A stretch of 64,000 nucleotides of DNA from positions 3,038,001-3,102,000 of the forward strand of contig OZ241340.1 of assembly GCA_965199975.1 (NCBI GenBank), given 5' to 3'. Position 1 is the stretch's first letter. Each line of letters begins with the position of its first letter. The DNA is from JASLDZ01 sp965199975. GTDB taxonomy: Bacteria > Pseudomonadota > Alphaproteobacteria > Caulobacterales > Caulobacteraceae. Of the stretch, positions 16,784-25,855 are shown in pieces. Below the pieces are notes generated by a model. The model did not search any database. It was not told the DNA's origin and saw only the letters and a program-made list of their open reading frames with translations. The translations under genes were made by a program, and so were the position numbers.

Positions 16784-17536
16784 ATGATCCGTCGCAGCCT
16801 CGGCCTGGCCCTCGCCGGTCTTCTCGCCCTGGTCGCCGCGCCCGCGCAGGCGGCTGACGTACCGGTGGCGGTGGCGGCCAACTTCACCGAGCCGGCCAAG
16901 GAGATCGCCGCCGCCTTCCATGCAGCCACGGGCGACACGGCGGTGCTGAGCTTCGGCAGCTCGGGCCAATTCTATACCCAGATCAGCCACGGGGCGCCCT
17001 ACCAGGTGTTCCTCTCCGCCGACGTGGAGCGGGCGCGCAAGGCCGAGGCCGACGGTTACGCCGCGCCCGGCTCGCGCTTCACCTACGCCACCGGAACGCT
17101 CGTGCTGTACTCCGCCACGCCGGGGCTGGTGGACGGTCGCGGCGAGGTGCTGAGGCACGCGGACCGCTTCGCCAAGCTCGCCATCGCCGACCCGGCCACC
17201 GCGCCATACGGCCAAGCGGCGGTCGAGACCCTGACCCGGCTCGGCGTATACGCGGCGCTGAAGCCCAGGCTGGTGCAGGGCGCCTCCATCACCCAGGCCT
17301 ACCAGTTCGCCGCCACCGGCGCGGCGCAGCTGGGCTTCGTGGCGCTGAGCCAGGTGATCGCCACCCCCGGCGGCTCGCGCTGGGTGGTGCCCGAGCGGCT
17401 GCATGCGCCGATCGATCAGGGCGCGGTGCTGCTCAAGACCGGCGAGGCCAACCCCGCCGCCCGCAAATTCCTGGCGTTCCTGAAGGGCCCGCAGGCCAAG
17501 GCGATCATCCGCAAGTTCGGCTACGCGGTGCGCTGA
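16784..17536 (+). CDS. modA: Molybdate ABC transporter substrate-binding protein
   Basis: A 250-residue periplasmic protein with a signal peptide (residues 1-23, ending APAQAAD). The ModA core includes VPVAVAANFTEPAKEIAAAF, LSFGSSGQFYTQI and VFLSADVERA. The C-terminus (AARKFLAFLKGPQAKAIIRKFGY) is typical. It should bind molybdate or tungstate and hand it to ModBC. No modB or modC lies beside it: the next gene is a RibD-like reductase. The permease genes are therefore elsewhere, or this is an accessory binding protein. ATG 16784 was chosen because the signal peptide begins there. Confidence 0.92.
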   Translation: MIRRSLGLALAGLLALVAAPAQAADVPVAVAANFTEPAKEIAAAFHAATGDTAVLSFGSSGQFYTQISHGAPYQVFLSADVERARKAEADGYAAPGSRFTYATGTLVLYSATPGLVDGRGEVLRHADRFAKLAIADPATAPYGQAAVETLTRLGVYAALKPRLVQGASITQAYQFAATGAAQLGFVALSQVIATPGGSRWVVPERLHAPIDQGAVLLKTGEANPAARKFLAFLKGPQAKAIIRKFGYAVR

Positions 17537-17623
17537 TCGGCGACGCCGTGCCGCTGAGCGTCGGGACCGCAGCGGTGGCGACGGAGTTCTCCTCGCCGCC
17601 GCAATCGCCTGGAAGACGCTCCG

Positions 17624-18322
17624 ATGAAGCCGCACGTCACCTGCCACATGCTCGCGAGCGTCGACGGGCGCATCCTGACCAGCCGCTGGCGGCCCGAGGC
17701 CAACCGCGGCGGCGACCTGTTCGAGACGCTGCACCACAAGCTGGGCGGCGGCTCGTGGCTGGTGGGCCGCGTCACCGGCCAGGAGTTCGCCAAGGGGGGC
17801 GACGCCTACCCCGAGCGGTCGGGCGCAGCGCCGGAGCGCGCGAACCGGATCGTGAAACGCGACGCAGACGCCTACGCCGTAGTGCTCGATGGCGAGGGCA
17901 AGATCGCCTGGGGCAGGGCCGACATCGACGGCGACCCCATCGTGGTGCTGCTGACGCGGCGGGTGTCGAATGCACACCTGGCCGGGCTGAAGGCCGACGG
18001 CGTCTCCTGGATCTTCGTCGGCGAGCGCGAGATCGACCTCGCCGCGGCGCTGGAGGCGCTGAACCGCGAACTCGCAATCGAGCGGCTGATGCTGGAGGGC
18101 GGCGGCGGGGCCAACGGCGCGCTCCTGCGCGTGGGCCTGGTCGATGCGCTAAGCCTGGTGGTCTGCCCGGTGGTGGACGGCGCCCGCGGCGCGCCCAGCG
18201 TGTTCGACTCCGACGAGGCCCACGCGGGCGATGCGCCGCCTGTCGCCGGCATGACGCTGGAGAGCTGCGAGGTGCTGGACGGCGGCTTCGTCTGGCTGCG
18301 CTATCGGCTGGTCAATTCGTGA
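17624..18322 (+). CDS. RibD C-terminal domain / dihydrofolate-reductase-like protein
   Basis: A 232-residue protein of the RibD C-terminal reductase family. It begins HVTCHMLASVDGRILTSRW, a substrate/NADPH-binding opening of the family. It has WLVGRVTGQEF and the glycine-rich MLEGGGGANGALL that binds NADPH. In riboflavin synthesis this domain reduces a pyrimidine intermediate, but stand-alone copies outside a rib operon often have unknown substrates. No deaminase half is present. Its 3' end overlaps the convergent glycerophosphodiesterase by 22 bases. Confidence 0.88.
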   Translation: MKPHVTCHMLASVDGRILTSRWRPEANRGGDLFETLHHKLGGGSWLVGRVTGQEFAKGGDAYPERSGAAPERANRIVKRDADAYAVVLDGEGKIAWGRADIDGDPIVVLLTRRVSNAHLAGLKADGVSWIFVGEREIDLAAALEALNRELAIERLMLEGGGGANGALLRVGLVDALSLVVCPVVDGARGAPSVFDSDEAHAGDAPPVAGMTLESCEVLDGGFVWLRYRLVNS

Positions 18323-19434
18323 CCCTCGCCTGCGATCGCGGCGCGGCCGATGGCGGGGTCGTCGGTGAAGAAGCCGTCCACGCCGGCGGCCAGATAGCGG
18401 CGGATCTCGCCTAGCGAGCCCTGCCGGTTGCGCACGGCCTCTCCCGCGCCATCCTTGAACTCGGCCGGCAGGAAGGTGTTCTCGGGGCGGAACGTCCAGG
18501 TGTGGACGAGGAGGCCGGCGGCGTGGGCGTCGACCACCAGCGGCGTGGGCGCGCCCAGCCGGCCGTCGGCGGCGAGCGGGATGATCGCCCGGGCGTTGGG
18601 GGCGACCACGTCGGCGTAGGTCGCCATCTCCTTCAGCCCGGCCGCCGATGTGAGGTCGCCCCAGGTGGCGCGGCCGTTCGCGGCGGCCACGTCGGCGGGG
18701 GGCTCGCCGGGCTCGCCGGTCAGCTGCATCAGCCGCAGGTTGGCGGGGCGGCCCAGCGTGCGGCGCAGCGCGCGCAGGTTCTCGGTCTCGAACGACTGGA
18801 TCTCCAGCGGCGCGGTGCGGGCGTAGGGGTGGGCGGCGAGGGTCTCGAGGAAACGCCCCTCCAGCGACAGGCCCTGGGCGGCGAACCAGGTGGAGTGCTT
18901 GAGCTCGGGGACCATGCCGATCATGCGGCCGCGCGCGGCGCTCTCGGCGGCGATGAAGTCGAGGTATTCCTCGAAGGTGACGATCTGGAAGGCGCCGTCG
19001 TAGCGTGCGTTGTGCGGGCGGATCTTGGGCAGGCGCTCCTTGCAGCGCAGCGTCTTCAGCTCGGCCAGGGTGAAGTCGCTGGTGAACCAGCCGGTGACGG
19101 CGTGGCCGTCGATGGTCTTGGTGGTGCGCCGGCCCGCGAACTCCGGGTGGGCGGCCACGTCGGTGGTCTCGGTGATGTCCGGCTCGTGGCGCGCGACCAG
19201 CACGCCGTCCTTGGTGGCGCACAGGTCGGGCTCGACGTAGTCGGCGCCATCGGCGATGGCGCGGGCGTAGCTGGCCAGCGTGTGCTCGGGGAACCAGGCG
19301 CAGGCGCCGCGGTGGCCGAACACCTCGATCCTGCGCGGCCACTCCGCCCCGTGGGCCGCTCCGTGCGCCATGCCCGCCATCGCCGCCACAGCGCCGCCCG
19401 CGGCCAGGGCGCCGCGGCGGGTGAATGCGCCCAT
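18301..19434 (-). CDS. Periplasmic glycerophosphoryl diester phosphodiesterase
   Basis: A 377-residue GDPD-family enzyme. An N-terminal signal with RRGALAAGG looks like a Tat or Tat-like export signal (residues 1-30). The catalytic HRGACAWFPEHTLASY begins at His41, with the metal ligand YVEPD (Glu68) and RHEPDI. It hydrolyses glycerophosphodiesters from lipid turnover to glycerol-3-phosphate plus an alcohol. Its ATG overlaps the TonB receptor stop by one base (TGATG), so the two are cotranscribed. That fits a role in gathering organic phosphate. Confidence 0.94.
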   Translation of the reverse strand: MGAFTRRGALAAGGAVAAMAGMAHGAAHGAEWPRRIEVFGHRGACAWFPEHTLASYARAIADGADYVEPDLCATKDGVLVARHEPDITETTDVAAHPEFAGRRTTKTIDGHAVTGWFTSDFTLAELKTLRCKERLPKIRPHNARYDGAFQIVTFEEYLDFIAAESAARGRMIGMVPELKHSTWFAAQGLSLEGRFLETLAAHPYARTAPLEIQSFETENLRALRRTLGRPANLRLMQLTGEPGEPPADVAAANGRATWGDLTSAAGLKEMATYADVVAPNARAIIPLAADGRLGAPTPLVVDAHAAGLLVHTWTFRPENTFLPAEFKDGAGEAVRNRQGSLGEIRRYLAAGVDGFFTDDPAIGRAAIAGEGHELTSR

Positions 19435-21935
19435 CAGAACTTGGCCGCCAGGGTCACGAAGGCCTCGCGCGGGGTGAGCGGAAAGGCCTGGTAGCCGCCC
19501 GAGGCGCCGGTGACCACGGCCGTGGAGACGCCGTTATCGTCGTTCAGGTTGATCACGTTCACGCTGACCTGCGCCGAACGCACATAGGGCACGTTCAGGG
19601 GCGGCAGCTGGTAGCTGGCCTCGAGCCCGAGCTGGAAAGTGCTCTTCACCGACAGATCGTTGAGGTAGGTGACGAAGCGCTCGCCCACGTAGTCGGCCGA
19701 CAGCTGCGCCTCGAAGCGCCCGTAGGTGGCCGACAGGATGGTCTTGTTCAGCCAGTTGGGCGTCAGCGGAACCTGCTTGCCGGCGATCGGCACCGGCGTG
19801 GCCACCCCGCCCACGCTGGTGCTGTAGTCCTGATCATACTTTGATCTGTTGTACGAGACCGCATCGTAGACGTGTACATGACTGCCGAAGTTCAGCGTGG
19901 CGGCGAAATCCGCCCCGTCGGTTGTCACCCCGCCGACGTTCACCAGGATCGAAGCGCCGGGGTTGATGAAATTGTATGCTGCAATGTTGAACAGGCGGTT
20001 GGAGAAATCTACGTGATAATATTCGGCCTGGCCCTCGATAGAGATCAAGGGCCCGAGATTGAGTTCGCGACGCGAGCGCAGGCCGACCTCGTAGGTCCAT
20101 GAGTGCTCAGGTTGCACGGTCTGCTTGAACAAATCGAAGGCGGCCTGGCTGCCCAGGCTCCAAGGTGAGGAGCCGTAGAAGTTGGAGCCGGCGCCATAGG
20201 GGACGAACTGGCGAAGGTTCTTCTGGATGTTAGCGAACACCTGCTCGTGGGTCGTCATATCCCATACCGCGCCGAATTGCGGCAGGAACCCCTCGTTGGA
20301 GACGATCGTGCCCGATGGGTAATTCGTAGGGTTGGTGTTGCTGGCGAGGTTCTTCTGCTGCACCAGCACCGTGCCCTTGGCGGTCTGCAGGCTGGACTTG
20401 AAGCCGGCCTGCAGCAGCAGGGTGGGCAGAATGCGCCACTGGTCCTGCAGATGCGCCTGCACGTCGTCGACGTCGAAGCGGAAGACGTACTGCTCGAAAA
20501 CCGCGGGGCCGCTCGGAATGTCGTAGGGCGTCAGGTCGGTGTTGGCGGCCGAAAACGGGTACCAGACGCGGTGCTGGGTATCGCGGTCGTGCTCGTACCA
20601 GACGCCCGCCTCGATGGTGTGCTGGCCCAGGGTCCAGTTCAAGGTCGAGATGAGGCCGCCGCGGTTGATGCCATACTCGGTGGTGCGCACCTCGTAACCC
20701 GTGCCGCCGAACAGGTTGGAGATGTTGGCCAGCGAGCCCGCGCTGGTGGCGCTGCCGCCCACGATCAACTGCGGGAAGTATGTGGCGAACAGGGCCGGCA
20801 AGCCAGCGTTGTTGACCGGGCCGGCGACGATGCCGCGACCGAAGTTATTGTGATAGTAAATCTGATTCGACCACGTCATGCCCGGCCTGAGATTCCAGTC
20901 GTACTTGGCGTAGAGCAGGATGTCGTCGCGCTGGGCGGCGCTGAAGTAGTTGCTGAAGTTGTTGCCTAGCGCCACCGGCGGGGTGCCTGGCAGCGCGCCC
21001 GTCTTCAGGTAATCGAGGCCGCTCTGCAGGTCGGGGAAGAGATAGGGTCGCGTATAGGGCGTGAAGCCCTTGGCCACCGCGGTCTGCTGGTTGCCGAAGC
21101 CGGTGGCGTCCTCATTGGGCTCGATCTTGGTGTCGTAGTCGCCATACAGCGTCAGCTTGCCGTGCTCGCCCTCGTGCACGAACTTGGCGTTGACCTGATC
21201 GCCGCCCTGCTGGCCATCGAAGTCCCACGCGCGCTGGTCCTGGCGCACGAAGGAGACATAGGCGCGGTTGTTCGTGCCCGCGATATCGCCCGTGTCGATG
21301 CGCGCGTAGGTCCGATAGGTGTCGTAGCTGCCGAAGGTCTGGCGCACGTCCACGCCGAACGCCTTGGAGGGATCGCTCGAGAAGGTCTCTATGGCGCCGC
21401 CCAGGTTGGAGGTGGACGCCACGCCCAGCGAGCCCGCGCCTGAGGACAGCACCACGCTGGAGACGTTCTCGCTCGTCACCGCGCGCGAGGGCGAGAGGCC
21501 GTTGTAGTTGCCGTACTGCTGGTCGCCCAGCGGGATGGCGTCAATGGTGAAGCCCAGTTGCTGGGTCGAGAAGCCGTGCACGAACAGCGAGACGTTCTGC
21601 TCGTTGTTGCCCCACGGATCGGCCGTCTCGTACAGGACGCCCGGCAGCGTCTGGATCGCCTTCAGGGGGCTCACCCCGGGCAGGATTTTCTGGATCTCCT
21701 TGGACCCCAGCGCCACCGCCGAGCGGGTGGTGCGGCTGGCGGTGACCACCACCGCGCCCGTGTCGGCGGCGGCTTGGCGGGCGGCGCCACCCTCCGCGCC
21801 GCTCTGCGGCCGCGTCACGACCGGCGCGTCGGCGGCGGCCGGGGCCTCGGCGGCGTGGGCGGCGGTGGCGAGGGCGCCGAAGGCGACGGCCGCGAACAGG
21901 CGGCGCGCGAGGCGCGGCCGAGCTGAGGTGAGCAT
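19434..21935 (-). CDS. TonB-dependent outer-membrane receptor
   Basis: An 833-residue receptor with a signal peptide (ending AAHAAEA). A plug domain follows (AVVVTASRTTRS, KAIQTLPGVLYE, VSLFVHGFSTQQLGFTIDAIPLG), then a long beta-barrel rich in aromatic turns, ending LTPREAFVTLAAKF with the typical terminal Phe. It imports a substrate across the outer membrane using TonB energy. Its neighbours, a phosphatase upstream and a glycerophosphodiesterase downstream, suggest an organic-phosphate or phospholipid-derived substrate; this is inference from context. Confidence 0.95.
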   Translation of the reverse strand: MLTSARPRLARRLFAAVAFGALATAAHAAEAPAAADAPVVTRPQSGAEGGAARQAAADTGAVVVTASRTTRSAVALGSKEIQKILPGVSPLKAIQTLPGVLYETADPWGNNEQNVSLFVHGFSTQQLGFTIDAIPLGDQQYGNYNGLSPSRAVTSENVSSVVLSSGAGSLGVASTSNLGGAIETFSSDPSKAFGVDVRQTFGSYDTYRTYARIDTGDIAGTNNRAYVSFVRQDQRAWDFDGQQGGDQVNAKFVHEGEHGKLTLYGDYDTKIEPNEDATGFGNQQTAVAKGFTPYTRPYLFPDLQSGLDYLKTGALPGTPPVALGNNFSNYFSAAQRDDILLYAKYDWNLRPGMTWSNQIYYHNNFGRGIVAGPVNNAGLPALFATYFPQLIVGGSATSAGSLANISNLFGGTGYEVRTTEYGINRGGLISTLNWTLGQHTIEAGVWYEHDRDTQHRVWYPFSAANTDLTPYDIPSGPAVFEQYVFRFDVDDVQAHLQDQWRILPTLLLQAGFKSSLQTAKGTVLVQQKNLASNTNPTNYPSGTIVSNEGFLPQFGAVWDMTTHEQVFANIQKNLRQFVPYGAGSNFYGSSPWSLGSQAAFDLFKQTVQPEHSWTYEVGLRSRRELNLGPLISIEGQAEYYHVDFSNRLFNIAAYNFINPGASILVNVGGVTTDGADFAATLNFGSHVHVYDAVSYNRSKYDQDYSTSVGGVATPVPIAGKQVPLTPNWLNKTILSATYGRFEAQLSADYVGERFVTYLNDLSVKSTFQLGLEASYQLPPLNVPYVRSAQVSVNVINLNDDNGVSTAVVTGASGGYQAFPLTPREAFVTLAAKF

Positions 21936-22070
21936 GCGAGAGACGTCCCCGTGACGGCGCGTGAGGCGTCTCGTCCGCGACGGCGCTTAGCTGGGGCGTG
22001 CGACGCGCTCGCTGCGCTTCCACCAAGCTTGCGTGGCGCCACGGCTGCAACTGCGTGACGTAGGCGAGCC

Positions 22071-23894
22071 TCAGCCGCCGGGGCGCAGCCCCAGGGTGCG
22101 CCCCGGCGCGCCCGCAGCGGTGGCGTAGGCATGGCCGTCCACCTCCTCGCGGTCGAGCACGGTGACGAAGCCGTTGGCCGCAGGCGTGGAGCGCAGGCGA
22201 CGACGCGTCACGGCCGGGGCGGCTGCGCCCTTGGCCAGCGCCTCGCTCATCACCCGGCCCACCAGCTTGCCGTGGGCGGGCGTGTGCAGGCCCAGGATGC
22301 GCGCCACCGTCGGCGCCCAGTCGATATTGCCGACGGGCGCCGAGTCGATGAAGCGACGGCGAAAGTCGGGCCCCACCGCCGCCATCATGTTGCGCGTGTC
22401 TGCGCGGCTGAAGCTGCCGTGGATGCCCTGGCCCTGCTGCAGGTCGGTGTCGGCCACGTCCACCCCGCACACCAGTGCGTCGATGCAGCCGGTGGAGGCG
22501 CTCCTGAAGCTGACGATCAGATCGGGCCGCGGGGTGCGCGCCTCGCCCTCCAGTCCGATGGCGCTGAAGGGCAGGGCGCCGGCGACGGTTCCCAGCTTGT
22601 CGGCGGCGAACAGGGCGCCCGCGTAGTCCTGGCGCACGATGGCGTCGGCGATGCGCGGCGCCAGCGCGCGCCCGAGCGGGGTGAGGAGCCAGATCTCGTC
22701 AGACCCGCCGTTGGCGCCGATGGCGATGTCGGGATGCTGCGGGTCGCGGCCCAGGATGGCGCTGGCGTGGCGGGGGTGGCCCACGGCCGCGAAGTCGAGC
22801 CCGTTGGGCTCGGCCACCGGCAGGTTCAGCGCCCGGCCGAGGTCGAGCGCCAGGAAGCCCGGCGGCAGGAAGCCCGCCGGAACGTCGGGATAGCTCGCCT
22901 TGGCCGCGGGGCTCGTGCCGCTCTGTTTCGAGGTGGTGGAGAAGCCGTGGTCGGCGGTGACCACGACGTCGGTGGTCCTGTCGAGACCGAGCTTGCGCAG
23001 AGCGGCGCGCAGCTGGGCGAGGTCGCTGTCGGCGTTCTTGACCGCCGCGCGGGTGGTGGGGCCGTCGATTCCGGGCGTCAGGGTGTTGAGGCTGTCGCCC
23101 TGGTTATGCTGCGTGCCGTCGGGGTCGCGCGACCAGAACACCATGACGAAGGGTTTGTGCGCGTGGGCGAAGCGCGGCAGCAGCACCTCGGCGGCCACCC
23201 GCGCGAACCAGGTCTGCTGCTCGACGTTGGCCACCGCCACGCCCGGCGCGATGTCGTTGCCCGGATAGGCGTTGAGCCCGCGGTCGGGCGCGGCCGGGTC
23301 GAGGCCCGCCTTGACGATGGCGTTCCTGACGTCGTTGGCCAGCGGCAGGCCATCGGGCTGGCCGGTGGCGTCGTCGATGACGATGGTGGTGCGGCCGCCG
23401 CGTACGGTCACGTCCTGGATCGCCGTGGGGCCGAGTTTGCCGATGGCCGCTGTCTGGAAGCCGGCGGCGCGGGCGGCGGCCAGGAGCGAGGTCTCGCCCA
23501 GGTAGTTTCCGCCATAGCGCGTGTTCATCTCGCCCAGCGTCGGGTCGTCCTCCAGGAAGGGGACGAGCGAGAGGAAGGCGGCCTTCAGCGCGGGGGCGCC
23601 GGCGTAGATCGAGTTGGAGAAGTCGCCCGTGTCGCCCAGCCCGTGGCCGGTGGCGATGGCCGAGGCGTTGGGCGTGGTCAGCGTGGGGAACAGCGCGTGG
23701 CTGTCGGCGAAGTCGACGCCCTCGCGGCGCACCGCGCTCATGGCCGGTGCGTCGACCGGGTTGACCGCGCCGTAGCGCAGGCCGTCGGCCACGAAGATGA
23801 TGACGTTGCGATGCGGATGGGCCGCGGCGAAGCCGATCCACGCCACGGCCACGAGCGCCACGGCCAGCGCCCCGATCGCCATCACCTTGCGCAT
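22071..23894 (-). CDS. Alkaline-phosphatase-superfamily phosphodiesterase/phosphatase
   Basis: A 607-residue secreted enzyme. The N-terminal hydrophobic signal/anchor (residues 4-24) precedes NVIIFVADGLRYG, the first metal-site motif. The nucleophile region is ALFPTLTTPNASAIATGH (a Thr/Ser in TTPN). Later metal ligands are in WSRDPDGTQHNQGD and VVVTADHGFSTTS. This layout fits the nucleotide pyrophosphatase/phosphodiesterase-like branch rather than classical PhoA. ATG 23894 was chosen because the signal sequence starts there. It is first in the phosphatase-receptor-GDPD group, and a candidate Pho box lies 56 bases upstream. Confidence 0.88.
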   Translation of the reverse strand: MRKVMAIGALAVALVAVAWIGFAAAHPHRNVIIFVADGLRYGAVNPVDAPAMSAVRREGVDFADSHALFPTLTTPNASAIATGHGLGDTGDFSNSIYAGAPALKAAFLSLVPFLEDDPTLGEMNTRYGGNYLGETSLLAAARAAGFQTAAIGKLGPTAIQDVTVRGGRTTIVIDDATGQPDGLPLANDVRNAIVKAGLDPAAPDRGLNAYPGNDIAPGVAVANVEQQTWFARVAAEVLLPRFAHAHKPFVMVFWSRDPDGTQHNQGDSLNTLTPGIDGPTTRAAVKNADSDLAQLRAALRKLGLDRTTDVVVTADHGFSTTSKQSGTSPAAKASYPDVPAGFLPPGFLALDLGRALNLPVAEPNGLDFAAVGHPRHASAILGRDPQHPDIAIGANGGSDEIWLLTPLGRALAPRIADAIVRQDYAGALFAADKLGTVAGALPFSAIGLEGEARTPRPDLIVSFRSASTGCIDALVCGVDVADTDLQQGQGIHGSFSRADTRNMMAAVGPDFRRRFIDSAPVGNIDWAPTVARILGLHTPAHGKLVGRVMSEALAKGAAAPAVTRRRLRSTPAANGFVTVLDREEVDGHAYATAAGAPGRTLGLRPGG

Positions 23895-23949
23895 GCGTGC
23901 AGTCCCTCGAGGCCGCGCGGGCGGACGGCCGCCTCTGTGTCGAAGATCG

Positions 23950-23968
23950 ATGACGCCTGCATGACGCC
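23950..23968 (-). promoter_or_regulatory. Candidate Pho box upstream of the phosphatase gene
   Basis: On the minus strand GCGTCAT occurs twice with an exact 11-base period (GCGTCAT-GCAG-GCGTCAT). PhoB binds direct repeats resembling CTGTCAT with this period; five of seven positions match in each half. It lies 56 bases upstream of the phosphatase ATG, a plausible activator position, in the gap shared with the divergent thiolase gene. Confidence 0.5.
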
Positions 23969-24054
23969 CCCTCTGGCGAGGGCGCGATTGCCCGCGCTCC
24001 ACGGCGGAGGTACCAGCGGCGTGACTGAACAACGATATCCTAGGGAGCTGCACC

Positions 24055-25245
24055 ATGGCGCGCGAAGCGGTGATCGTATCCTACGCCCGGACGGGCCTGG
24101 CCAAGTCGGTGCGCGGCGGCTTCAACGACACCCACGGCGCAGCGCTCGCCGGCCACGCCATCCAGCACGCCATGAGCCGCGCCAGGCTCGACCCGGCCGA
24201 GGTCGAGGAGGCGGTGGTGGGCTGCGGCTATCCCGAGGGCGCCACGGGCCACAACATCGGGCGCGACGCGGCCATGTGGGCGGGCTGCCCGGTCTCGACC
24301 GCAGGCTCCACCGTCAACCGCTTCTGCTCCTCCGGCCTGAACGCCATCGCCATCGCCGCCAACGCGGTGCGCGCCGACGGGGTGGAGGTGGCGGTGGGCG
24401 CGGGCGTGGAGTCGATCTCGCTGGTGCAGTTCGGCGGCGGCGCCAACACCCACCGCTTCATCGACGACAAGCTGATGCAGACCCACCCGGCGCTCTACAT
24501 GCCGATGATCGACACCGCCGACATCGTGGCCGAGCGCTACGGCGTGAGCCGCGAGGCGCAGGACGAATACAGCCTGCGCTCGCAGCAGCGCATGGCCGCG
24601 GCCCAGCGCGACGGCAAGTTCGCCGACGAGATCGTGCCGATGCCGAGCGTCATGAACGTGGTCGACAAGGCCACCGGCGAGACCTCGCGGCGCGAGGTGA
24701 CGGTCGACCGCGACGAGTGCAACCGCCCCGACACCACGCTGGAGGCCCTGGCCTCGCTGAAGCCGGTGAAGGGCGAGGGCAAGACCGTCACCGCCGGCAA
24801 CGCCTCCCAGCTGTCGGACGGAGGCGCCGCTGTGGTGATCATGGAGGCCAAGGCGACCGCGAAGCGCGGGCTCGAGCCGCTCGGCCGCTTCATGGGCTTC
24901 GCCGTGGCCGGCTGCGAGCCCGACGAGATGGGCATCGGGCCAGTGTTCGCGGTGCCGCGCCTTCTCGAACGCCATGGCCTCAAGGTCGGCGACATCGACC
25001 TGTGGGAGCTGAACGAGGCCTTCGCCAGCCAGTGCCTCTATGCGCGCGACCGGCTGGGGATCGACCCGGAAAAGTACAACGTCAACGGCGGCTCCATCGC
25101 CATCGGCCATCCCTACGGCATGACCGGCGCGCGCCTCACCGGCCACGTGCTGCTGGAGGGCCGCCGCCGCGGCGCCAAGCACGCGGTGGTCACCATGTGC
25201 GTGGGCGGCGGCATGGGCGCGGCGGGGCTGTTCGAGATCTACTGA
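24055..25245 (+). CDS. Acetyl-CoA C-acyltransferase (thiolase)
   Basis: A 396-residue thiolase. The acyl-accepting Cys91 lies in NRFCSSGLNAIAIAA. The C-terminal NGGSIAIGHPYGMTGAR and CVGGGMGAAGLFE carry the active-site His and second Cys. It either cleaves 3-ketoacyl-CoA in beta-oxidation or condenses two acetyl-CoA. The internal DTADIVAERYGVSREAQDEYSLRSQ segment (landmark DIVAERYG) is typical of FadA-like enzymes. A good ribosome site (AGGGAG) precedes ATG 24055. It stands alone, divergent from the phosphatase gene. Confidence 0.95.
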   Translation: MAREAVIVSYARTGLAKSVRGGFNDTHGAALAGHAIQHAMSRARLDPAEVEEAVVGCGYPEGATGHNIGRDAAMWAGCPVSTAGSTVNRFCSSGLNAIAIAANAVRADGVEVAVGAGVESISLVQFGGGANTHRFIDDKLMQTHPALYMPMIDTADIVAERYGVSREAQDEYSLRSQQRMAAAQRDGKFADEIVPMPSVMNVVDKATGETSRREVTVDRDECNRPDTTLEALASLKPVKGEGKTVTAGNASQLSDGGAAVVIMEAKATAKRGLEPLGRFMGFAVAGCEPDEMGIGPVFAVPRLLERHGLKVGDIDLWELNEAFASQCLYARDRLGIDPEKYNVNGGSIAIGHPYGMTGARLTGHVLLEGRRRGAKHAVVTMCVGGGMGAAGLFEIY

Positions 25246-25258
25246 CCCGCCGCGAGCC

Positions 25259-25789
25259 TCAGGCGGCGGCGGCTGGCGTGATGTGCGGCATGCCCAGGTG
25301 CTGCAGGAAGTCGCTCTTGCCGAGCGAGACGCCGTTCGCCCGCAGCAGCGCGTAGACGGTGGTGGCGTGGAAGAACATGTTGGGCAGGGCGAACTTGGTC
25401 AGGAACTCGGCGCCCGTCCAGCGGTAGCCCGCGCCGCCGGGAAAGGTCATCTCGATCTGGCGATCCTCGGCCCCGTCGAAGGCGGCGGGATCGATGGCGG
25501 CGATCACCTGCTGCGTGCGGGCGATACGCGCCTTCAGCTCGGCGAAGCTGGTTTCGGTGTCCGGGAATGACGGGGCATCGGTGGCGGTCAAACGCGCGCA
25601 GGCGCGATTGACGATGTCGCAGGCGATCTGCACCTGTTTGGGCAGGGGATGCATGTCGGGCGCGAGCCGCGCCGTCATCAGCTTGGCCTCGTCGCCCCCC
25701 TGGGCGGTGGCCTTATCGAGCAGGGCGGCGATGTCGGACAGGGTGGCGTCGAACACCGGGACGGCGGCGTCGTACAGACGGAAGGGCAT
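25259..25789 (-). CDS. DUF1993 family protein
   Basis: A 176-residue, mostly helical cytoplasmic protein with the DUF1993 pattern. Markers are the VFDATLSDIAALLDKA opening, RLAPDMHPLPKQVQIACDIVNRA in the first half, and LPNMFFHATTVYALLRANGV then LGKSDFLQHLG at the end. DUF1993 proteins resemble DinB-like four-helix bundles; the reaction is unknown. It is convergent with the thiolase gene, 13 bases away. Confidence 0.88.
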   Translation of the reverse strand: MPFRLYDAAVPVFDATLSDIAALLDKATAQGGDEAKLMTARLAPDMHPLPKQVQIACDIVNRACARLTATDAPSFPDTETSFAELKARIARTQQVIAAIDPAAFDGAEDRQIEMTFPGGAGYRWTGAEFLTKFALPNMFFHATTVYALLRANGVSLGKSDFLQHLGMPHITPAAAA

Positions 25790-25855
25790 GGAAGGCTCCG
25801 GGCGGCTGAAACGCCATCTCGCGGCGCGCCCACCTTTTGTCCAGCGTCACCGCGG

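Noticed and set aside
16726..18322. A complete molybdate transport operon
   Set aside because: Only modA is present; the next gene is a RibD-like reductase, and no permease or ATPase follows.
22131..25355. A 1074-residue plus-strand open frame
   Set aside because: It lies opposite the phosphatase gene and out of frame with the thiolase; composition is low-complexity and no motif is present.
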